Assembly (NCBI GenBank): GCA_030765525.1
Contig: JAVCCK010000010.1
Coordinates: forward strand, 434,001-498,000
Direction of reading: 5' to 3'
DNA: 64,000 nt
From: Candidatus Lernaella stagnicola
GTDB lineage: Bacteria > Lernaellota > Lernaellaia > Lernaellales > Lernaellaceae
Position 1 is the stretch's first letter; each line of letters starts with the position of its first letter. This document shows positions 58,259 through 64,000 of this stretch, piece after piece. The notes under the pieces were generated by a model. It saw only the letters and a list, made by a program, of their open reading frames with translations. It had not been told where the DNA came from and ran no database searches. The position numbers were made by a program, and so were the translations under genes.

Positions 58259-59992
58259 ATGGCACACCGCATTCTGGGAATCGACATTGGGCACACGGAA
58301 ATCAAAGCCGTGCTGGCCGAAGTAACGTGGCGCGCCACGACCGTCTTGGGCGCGTACGTGGAGCGCGTTCCGTCTGCTGAAGAAGTTCAACATCGCCTGT
58401 TACCCACCGAACTTGAACCCGAGACCGAGCCCGCCACGGACGACGAAAGTGAAGGCGAAAATTCCGTACGCGACGGAGAAACCGACGCGCCGAGTGAACC
58501 GCCGCCACCGTGGGTGTACGCCGTCGGCGACATGCTCAAGAAACATCGGCTGGAGTTCAACGAAGTCCACGTAACCATGCCGGGCACCGCGGTGACGACG
58601 CGGATCATGACGCTGCCCTTTTCCAACCGGCGGCGCCTAGAGCAGGTTCTGCCCTTCGAATTGGAAAACCACGTCCCCTTCGACTTGGACGAAATGCACG
58701 TATCCTTCGAGGTTCTGGATAAGGACCCGCAGGGCGGTTTCCGCGTGCTGGTTGTGCTGACGCCCAACACGGAGTTGGCGCGGTATGTCGGCCACATCGC
58801 CGCGGCGGGGATTGATCCGAAAGTCATCGACGTGAGCCCCTACACCCTCTTCACCGCCGCCAAGTTGGCGTTGCCGGACGAAATGGGGGCGATCGCGCTC
58901 GTGGATTTGGGCGCCACGCACACCGACGTGGCCATTCTCAACGAAGGCGAACTTGTGGATTTGCGGTCGATTCCCATCGGCTCGCAACGATTCGATCACG
59001 AGTTGGCGCGGGCGATGAAGAAAGACCTGAGCGAAGCGGAAAAAACGAAAATCGAAAAAGCCGACCTCACTGCCGGCGGCAGCGGGAACGATGTCTTGCG
59101 CCGGGCGACGGGGTCCTTAATCAGCCGGTTGCGACAGACCCTACAGGGCGTGCGCACCGAAACCGGCGTTGAAGTCACCCGTATATATCTAACCGGTCGC
59201 GGATCGCTACTCTTGGGTTTGCCTCACTTTCTCGGCGAGCAACTCACGGTGGAAGTCGACCGGCTCAACGCGTTGGCGAGCGATTTGCCGGTTTCGATCG
59301 ACGCGAAAGACCCGGCCGACCAGGGGCGTTACGCGGCCCCCTTGGCGCTGGTCAGTCGCGGCCTCGGCGAGTTGCGCGACATCAAGCTCAACCTGCGGCA
59401 TGGCCCATTCGTGTATCAACGACAGCAACTCGCGCTGCAGTCGTCGATTCGCAGCATCGCGATCGTTGCCGGTATCGTGCTGGTGTTGTTGCTCTACAAC
59501 GTTGTCGCAGGCCACTTACAGAAAAAGCGGCAACACGAAGCGTTGCAGCAGCAAGTCGTTGCGCTGTACCTCAAAGCGTTCCCGGGCAGCGTGCCGCCGG
59601 TGCGACCGCTCGAGCAGTTCAAGGGACAGATCAGCAAGACCGTGGCCAAGCACAAAACCGTCGGATTCCTGGGCGAAGATAATTTGCGCGCCATCGACAT
59701 CCTCAAAGCCATGAGCGAGCACATTCCGCCCGGCGTGACGGTCGATATCAAGAAATTCGACTTGACGCCCGAGGCGATCAAGATTGAGGGAGAGGTGCCG
59801 TCCTTTCCCGATGTGGACCGCATCGAGGAATCGCTGAAGAAGTTCAGCGGATTCAAAAGCGTGAAGAAAGAAACCAGCAGCACGGTGTCGGAAAAAGTGA
59901 AATTCAAGTTCCACATCGGGCTCGTACAGAAAAAGGGCGGGAAAAGCAAAACGAAAAAGCCCGCCATGACCACGCCGGTGGTGACGCCATGA
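58259..59992 (+). CDS. gspL: Type II secretion protein GspL/PilM-like
   Basis: GspL is the inner-membrane protein that links the secretion ATPase GspE to GspM. The first ~370 residues have the PilM/FtsA actin-like fold: GIDIGHTEIKAVLAEV, FELENHVPFDLDEMHV, ALVDLGATHTDVAILNEGEL and RIYLTGRGSLL. A membrane segment IAIVAGIVLVLLLYNVVAG near 403-421 follows, and a PilN-like periplasmic ferredoxin-fold end with GDxxxxEGEVPSFPDV-type sequence (KIEGEVPSF). The insertion at 45-80 is a Glu-rich acidic loop. It overlaps the GspM-like gene by four bases. No other secretion genes are in the window. Confidence 0.8.
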   Translation: MAHRILGIDIGHTEIKAVLAEVTWRATTVLGAYVERVPSAEEVQHRLLPTELEPETEPATDDESEGENSVRDGETDAPSEPPPPWVYAVGDMLKKHRLEFNEVHVTMPGTAVTTRIMTLPFSNRRRLEQVLPFELENHVPFDLDEMHVSFEVLDKDPQGGFRVLVVLTPNTELARYVGHIAAAGIDPKVIDVSPYTLFTAAKLALPDEMGAIALVDLGATHTDVAILNEGELVDLRSIPIGSQRFDHELARAMKKDLSEAEKTKIEKADLTAGGSGNDVLRRATGSLISRLRQTLQGVRTETGVEVTRIYLTGRGSLLLGLPHFLGEQLTVEVDRLNALASDLPVSIDAKDPADQGRYAAPLALVSRGLGELRDIKLNLRHGPFVYQRQQLALQSSIRSIAIVAGIVLVLLLYNVVAGHLQKKRQHEALQQQVVALYLKAFPGSVPPVRPLEQFKGQISKTVAKHKTVGFLGEDNLRAIDILKAMSEHIPPGVTVDIKKFDLTPEAIKIEGEVPSFPDVDRIEESLKKFSGFKSVKKETSSTVSEKVKFKFHIGLVQKKGGKSKTKKPAMTTPVVTP

Positions 59993-60525
59993 GTTTCAAC
60001 CTGAACCTGGATGATCGGCAACGTAAGATCGCGCTTTTCGGCGGCGCGGGCGTGGCGGTGTTGTTGTTCGTGTGGATCGTTGTACTGCCCAAGTTCGGCG
60101 TCGGCGGCCTGGATTCAACAATCGACACGAAGGAAAGCGAGCTGCGCGAGATGGTGCGGCTCTATCAGAATTTCGAGCAGATCAAAAGCGACGTGACGCT
60201 CATCGAAAAGAAGATCGCCCGCAATGAGAGTATGTCGCTGCTTTCGGAATTGTCGGCCATCGCCGACAAAGTGGGCATCACCCAGGGCATCGACTCGATG
60301 GTCTCGAAGCAGAGACCGAAAAACGATTTCTACAAAGAAGAAGCGGTCGAGATACGGTTGCAGAAAATCAACTTGGAAGAGTTGGGCCGTCTCTTGTACG
60401 AGATCGAACATTCCACCCAATTGCTACGGGTTCGAAAACTGCACGTCGAAAGCCGCTTTGACGACAACAGCTTGCTTAACGTGACTGTCGAGGTCTCGAC
60501 CTTCAAGGAGCGCGAGGAAGAGTAA
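59989..60525 (+). CDS. gspM: GspM/PilO-like type II secretion protein
   Basis: A single membrane segment (KIALFGGAGVAVLLFVWIVV, residues ~14-34) is followed by a coiled coil (SELREMVRLYQNFEQIKSDV) and a ferredoxin-like periplasmic domain (EAVEIRLQKINLEELGRLLYEIE, SLLNVTVEVSTF). This is the arrangement of GspM and PilO. It partners GspL through the membrane and periplasm in the inner-membrane platform. The four-base overlap with gspL and the 178-residue length support the assignment. It could also be named pilO; the pairing with GspL favours GspM. Confidence 0.75.
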   Translation: MSFNLNLDDRQRKIALFGGAGVAVLLFVWIVVLPKFGVGGLDSTIDTKESELREMVRLYQNFEQIKSDVTLIEKKIARNESMSLLSELSAIADKVGITQGIDSMVSKQRPKNDFYKEEAVEIRLQKINLEELGRLLYEIEHSTQLLRVRKLHVESRFDDNSLLNVTVEVSTFKEREEE

Positions 60526-60552
60526 CTCTTTCAGCGCCACCTCGAACGCCCG

Positions 60553-61086
60553 CTAAAACTGAAAACCGAATTGGGCGTAAACCCCTTTGTTCCGCGGCGT
60601 GATATAAAGAATCGGCTCGACGCCGTATTTCTCCTGCAAGTATTTCTTGTACCGTTTTTCCGCGCCGCTGGGCCAACCTGTGAAATACACGCCCGGGGCG
60701 ATCAACCCCGCGCCGATCACCAGGCCGCCCGCCATGATGTAATCGCCGGTCTCATCGTTGTACAGACCGATGGCCCCTTGAAAAATGCCCGCCGCCAAAC
60801 CACCGCCGAAAAGAACGGCGCCCGGAATGAACAACGCCAGCCCCAGCGTCTTGCGGCGCTTTTTCGCTGCGGCCGCCTGGTTGTACAGGCGCAGCATCTC
60901 CAAATCGTTTTCCATCTGGTTCCGGACACCTTCTGGGTAGTGCCACATGATCGGGCCCTGTCGCTTCGCCATTTGGGTCACGCCGACGTGGGCGTCGGTA
61001 TCCGGAGAGTCAGCCGCCAGAACGCGAGGCGCGACCGGCGCGACCAACCAGCAAACAACGAGCAACAACGAGACAGTCCGACGCAT
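60553..61086 (-). CDS. Exported membrane protein of unknown function
   Basis: The ATG at 61086 gives a signal peptide (VSLLLVVCWLVAPVAPRVLA). Two hydrophobic segments (LGLALFIPGAVLFGGGLAAGIF and YIMAGGLVIGAGLIAPGVYF) lie in the second half, and the last residues YITPRNKGVYAQFGFQF look like a barrel-type or glycine-rich end. It resembles the 'membrane-embedded periplasmic protein' class with glycine-rich helices but I cannot name it. It converges on gspM, 27 bases apart, and ends the SGNH/GH2 minus-strand group. Confidence 0.55.
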   Translation of the reverse strand: MRRTVSLLLVVCWLVAPVAPRVLAADSPDTDAHVGVTQMAKRQGPIMWHYPEGVRNQMENDLEMLRLYNQAAAAKKRRKTLGLALFIPGAVLFGGGLAAGIFQGAIGLYNDETGDYIMAGGLVIGAGLIAPGVYFTGWPSGAEKRYKKYLQEKYGVEPILYITPRNKGVYAQFGFQF

Positions 61087-61105
61087 CAACAGGCCTCCGA
61101 TCGGC

Positions 61106-62020
61106 TTATCGACCGAGCCCTTCGCCCGGCCGAATGGTTTCGTTCCACTTTGCATAAATCAATTCGGACATCAAACGGTGCCCCGCGACGCCCATGTGCA
61201 TGCCATCGGCTAAATATAACGTCGCCCCGTGCGGATACGCAGCCACGGCGGGGTACGTGTCGACAACGACCACGCCGAATCGCTCCGCGGCGCGCCGGAG
61301 GCCGTCCAAACGACGGGCGAATTCCTCAGCCTGCAACTCCGGCCAGATTTTTGCGTGAAAGCCGAAAATGCCCGCGTGAATCGGGTGGCACGTGAACACC
61401 ATCGTCGGCACGTCAGCCTCCTGCAACGCGGCAAACATCTCGGTGAGGGCGGCGAGAAAATCAGCCTCATCGACCATCACCCGCGGTCGGTTTTGCGCGT
61501 CGACATGAAAAATGCGCCCATCGTTAATCAAGTAGCCGATGATGACCAATTGCGGTTTCAGAGACAAAACATCGCGCGCCAGCCTTCGGCGCCCATCTGG
61601 GGCGATTTCGCCCGGATTGCCGGCATTAACAACGCGCACTTCGCCTTCGATTCGAGGGCGCAGGGCTTGTTCGAACAAATGGGGCCAAGCGGTATCGGGT
61701 GGAATCATCACGCCGGCCGTCGTCGAATCGCCCAACGCGACGACCAGGTAATCCACCCGCGCACCGCGAGCTTGGAAAGAACGTAAATCCGGCGGCGGAT
61801 CATCACGACGCAGCATGCTCATCCATCCCCGGGCCAGTTTCCACGTCGGCGGCCAATCGCGAAGTCCCTCGGGCAGGCCCTGAAAAAGCCCCAGAGTCAC
61901 CATCCCCGCGGCTTGCGGGAAGCGGAAGGAGACCGCCGCCAACAAAGCGGTCGCGAGCGCGGCGATCACCAGCACGGTTATCAACGCGGCGATCGCCAGA
62001 CGTCGGAGCCGTCGAGGCAC
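61106..62020 (-). CDS. SGNH/GDSL-type hydrolase with N-terminal membrane anchor
   Basis: A membrane segment (AIAALITVLVIAALATALLAAVSF) is followed by block I ALGDSTTAGVMIP near residue 95, a Gly block NAGNPGEIAPDG, a KPQLVIIGYLINDG block III with Asn, and the catalytic DGMHMGVAGHRLMSE near 285, giving the Ser-Asp-His set. It should face the periplasm and deacylate a glycan or lipid. It lies three bases after the GH2 gene stop on the same strand, suggesting joint action on a surface polysaccharide. It is the second SGNH enzyme in the window (the first is at 10498). Confidence 0.85.
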   Translation of the reverse strand: MPRRLRRLAIAALITVLVIAALATALLAAVSFRFPQAAGMVTLGLFQGLPEGLRDWPPTWKLARGWMSMLRRDDPPPDLRSFQARGARVDYLVVALGDSTTAGVMIPPDTAWPHLFEQALRPRIEGEVRVVNAGNPGEIAPDGRRRLARDVLSLKPQLVIIGYLINDGRIFHVDAQNRPRVMVDEADFLAALTEMFAALQEADVPTMVFTCHPIHAGIFGFHAKIWPELQAEEFARRLDGLRRAAERFGVVVVDTYPAVAAYPHGATLYLADGMHMGVAGHRLMSELIYAKWNETIRPGEGLGR

Positions 62021-62023
62021 GGG

Positions 62024-64000
62024 TCACTCCACTTGAAAAGTATAGATGTTAACCGACTCCTCGTCGCCGTCGATGCTGATGGTCACGGTGTAGGTGCCGG
62101 GGGATTCCGGCGATTCGTCGATCGTGGCCAGGTGGATCGCCGGGCTGTCGGGGCCCACGTTGGCGGAAAAATGATGCTCGGCGACGTGCGAGCCGCTCGC
62201 GTCGGTGACAGTCAACGTCAGCCCCAGCGCGCCCAAATCTTCCAGCGTATCGTTCACGACGTAGGCCTCGATTTGCAGCGGCTTGCCGTGCGTTTTGCGA
62301 ATCGGGCGATCCATCGCCACAAACGCGTAGACCGGTCGCATCGCCTTCTGCAACGCGAAATAGCTCTTTTTGGGCTTGCGCCAGTAGTCGAGCACCGACC
62401 ACTGAATCGCCGGGTTCGGGTCCGTGAACATAAAGGGCATCACGCCGCCGTTGGGCGCGTATTTCACCCGCCGAAAGCGGTCGATATAGTGCCGGGTCAT
62501 TTCACTTTGATAGTTCTGGCTTTTCTCGATCAACGTGGCCAGGTCGGGCTGTTTGAGACCGACCCAATGATCCAGCAACGCCTTTTGCAGGCTGTGTCGA
62601 TACTCTAGCTCCGCCCAGTCGACGTTTTCGATCTGCGCGGCCATGAATTTCTTGCAGCTTTCCAAGTTCGGCAGACTCTGCGCGCCGAATTCGGTGTTGA
62701 ACACGAGGTTTTTCGGCAGCCTCTTGATCAGGCGGTCGAACGCCCACATCGATCTGCCCTGCACCCGGTACCAGCCGAAATAGAAGTGGGTGTCGGTGCC
62801 CTTTTGCCACGGCAACCAGACCTTGCCGCTGTGTTCGTTGACGAAACGGGTGGGATCCACCGCCGCCAGGGCATCTTTGAGCGCGGGATCGAGCACGTCG
62901 CGATTCCATCCCCATATCCCCAACGTGAACACGGTTTTGAAAATCTCGGAGGGGGTCTCGTCGTCGGTCTCAACAAGGTAAATCGGCTCGTTGTGGCAGC
63001 ACCAAATGGCGATAGACGGGTGGTTGAACAGCCCGCGTCCCATATCGGCGATCATGCGCTGGGCGATCGGCAGGATCTCGCGGCGGTAACTCCATTGCAG
63101 CGGGAAGTCCTGCCATAGCAGCAACCCCTCGCGGTCAGCGGCGCGGTAGAAATCCGGATGGTCCACGTGGGCGTGGACGCGCAGGATGTTCAGATTGGCC
63201 TGTTTGGCCAGCCGAATGTCGCGTTCACAGTCTTCGTACGTGACCGTGGCCAGGCGCGTGTCGGTCGGGGGTTGGTTGTTGCCTTTAAGGTAAAGACGTT
63301 GGCCGTTCAGCGAAAAAATCCAGTTATCCCAATGTACGGTGCGAATACCGACCTCGGCTTCGTACACGTCGCTGACTTTGCGGCCTTGCTTGATCGTCAC
63401 CTTCAGGGAATACAGATTCGGTCGGCCGCGGTCGTGGGTCCACCACAGGGACGGTTCTTCCAGAATATGGGAGTAGGCGAGGGTATTGTGGCCTTCGTCA
63501 AGTTCGATTTCATGCACGAAGGCGTAGCTTTTTCCTTCAAAATCAATCGGGATCAGCTCGACGTGGATTTTCACCGCCGCCTTTTCCTGCGCCACGATTT
63601 CCAGGCGGGTCGTGGTGTGGGCATCCTCGCCGTCCAGGTCGTCGGTTTGGAACAAGCAGAGGTCGATGTGAGCGCCGCCGGAGGTGTGAATTTCCGGGGC
63701 GAGCCAGATACCTCCCGGATTGGTCGTCGGGTCCAGGCAGTCCCAGTGAGAAAAAACGCCGGTAATCATGCGTTTGTTGTTGCGTTCCTTTTCATCGGGG
63801 CAATGGACCTCGATGACCAGCTCGTTGTCTTTGGCCAACACGTCGGTGATGTCGTATCGCTGGGGCGTAAAATATCCTTCGTGGTCGCCGAGCCGCCGAC
63901 CGTTCAAAAAGACGCTGGAATAATAGAAAATCCCGGGTAGCACCAGGTGGCTGCGGGCTCCTTTTTTGGCCTTATAAGAGAACCGTTTGCGGTACAACGT
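62024..64000 (-). CDS. Glycoside hydrolase family 2 protein (beta-mannosidase/glucuronidase-like), partial
   Basis: The frame is open to the right edge, so the N-terminus is missing. It begins in the jelly-roll sugar-binding domain (FYYSSVFLNGRRLGDHEGYFTPQRYDITD). An Ig-like domain and then the catalytic barrel follow: LRVHAHVDHPDFYRAADREG, LLWQDFPLQWSY, the acid/base Glu in WCCHNEPIYLVE and the nucleophile Glu in VFNTEFGAQSLP. These point to GH2. Beta-mannosidase, beta-glucuronidase and beta-galactosidase are all possible. The lack of a signal in the visible part is uninformative. It is followed by the SGNH hydrolase three bases later. Confidence 0.85.
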   Translation of the reverse strand, partial: TLYRKRFSYKAKKGARSHLVLPGIFYYSSVFLNGRRLGDHEGYFTPQRYDITDVLAKDNELVIEVHCPDEKERNNKRMITGVFSHWDCLDPTTNPGGIWLAPEIHTSGGAHIDLCLFQTDDLDGEDAHTTTRLEIVAQEKAAVKIHVELIPIDFEGKSYAFVHEIELDEGHNTLAYSHILEEPSLWWTHDRGRPNLYSLKVTIKQGRKVSDVYEAEVGIRTVHWDNWIFSLNGQRLYLKGNNQPPTDTRLATVTYEDCERDIRLAKQANLNILRVHAHVDHPDFYRAADREGLLLWQDFPLQWSYRREILPIAQRMIADMGRGLFNHPSIAIWCCHNEPIYLVETDDETPSEIFKTVFTLGIWGWNRDVLDPALKDALAAVDPTRFVNEHSGKVWLPWQKGTDTHFYFGWYRVQGRSMWAFDRLIKRLPKNLVFNTEFGAQSLPNLESCKKFMAAQIENVDWAELEYRHSLQKALLDHWVGLKQPDLATLIEKSQNYQSEMTRHYIDRFRRVKYAPNGGVMPFMFTDPNPAIQWSVLDYWRKPKKSYFALQKAMRPVYAFVAMDRPIRKTHGKPLQIEAYVVNDTLEDLGALGLTLTVTDASGSHVAEHHFSANVGPDSPAIHLATIDESPESPGTYTVTISIDGDEESVNIYTFQVE

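Noticed and set aside
57889-58338. 149-aa minus-strand frame before gspL
   Set aside because: It overlaps the start of gspL and has an Arg/Ser-rich composition typical of a chance frame.

Overview
The window looks like chromosomal DNA of a Gram-negative bacterium with moderately high GC content. It encodes outer-membrane barrels, a LolA-like/LolD-type export operon, GspL/GspM, a parvulin foldase and many lipoproteins. DapL-type lysine synthesis, CFI-box and SUMF1 proteins, a FlhG/MinD-like ATPase and a two-domain protein disulfide oxidoreductase suggest a deltaproteobacterial-grade or related uncultured lineage. The phylum cannot be fixed by reading alone. A local signature is a set of lipoproteins whose lipobox cysteine is followed by a long Asp-rich tether.

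Layout. 1-6.2 kb: end of an unknown gene, a disulfide oxidoreductase, a metal-site-less amidohydrolase homologue, two perfect parS sites, mnmG and a MinD/FlhG-like ATPase; this suggests the neighbourhood of the replication origin. 6.2-12.6 kb: lipoproteins, a secreted methyltransferase-like protein, a class V aminotransferase and three extracytoplasmic hydrolases. 13.1-18.1 kb: a run of exported proteins (an unknown 444-aa protein, a CsgG-like protein, a cysteine-rich mini-protein, a transglutaminase-like protein, a CARDB-like lipoprotein). 18.1-22.8 kb: an island with an integrase C-terminal remnant, a 1,379-aa NACHT NTPase carrying a C-terminal PD-(D/E)XK nuclease domain, then tRNA-Leu(CAA) and tRNA-Ala(GGC). 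22.9-26.4 kb: a PpiD/SurA-like foldase and a NYN-LOTUS RNase-like protein. 26.8-32.7 kb: an apparent operon of an NMT1/SsuA-type ABC importer, an SPL-like radical SAM enzyme, a 98-aa protein and an aldehyde dehydrogenase. 32.7-36.6 kb: a minus-strand operon with four-base overlaps (CFI-box protein, barrel protein, TruA, FHA protein). 36.7-44.9 kb: DapL, small envelope proteins, a YfhO-like membrane protein and a large glycosidase-like lipoprotein. 45.0-52.1 kb: a TetR-controlled LolA-like/ABC/outer-membrane operon ending in a beta-helix lipoprotein. 52.2-57.7 kb: a DUF2202 ferritin-like protein, a SUMF1 protein and radical SAM pair, and a GGDEF/HDOD signalling group. 57.9-64 kb: GspL/GspM, an SGNH hydrolase and a partial GH2 glycosidase.

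The most interesting locus is the NACHT-nuclease gene on its island: it has the full NACHT signature set but carries the predicted effector nuclease at the C-terminus, and it sits between integrase debris and tRNA genes. The next two are the importer/SPL-like radical SAM/aldehyde dehydrogenase operon, which may be an undescribed salvage or catabolic pathway, and the CsgG-like/transglutaminase-like/cysteine-rich exported cluster. Domain calls come from reading motifs by eye; no database search was run.
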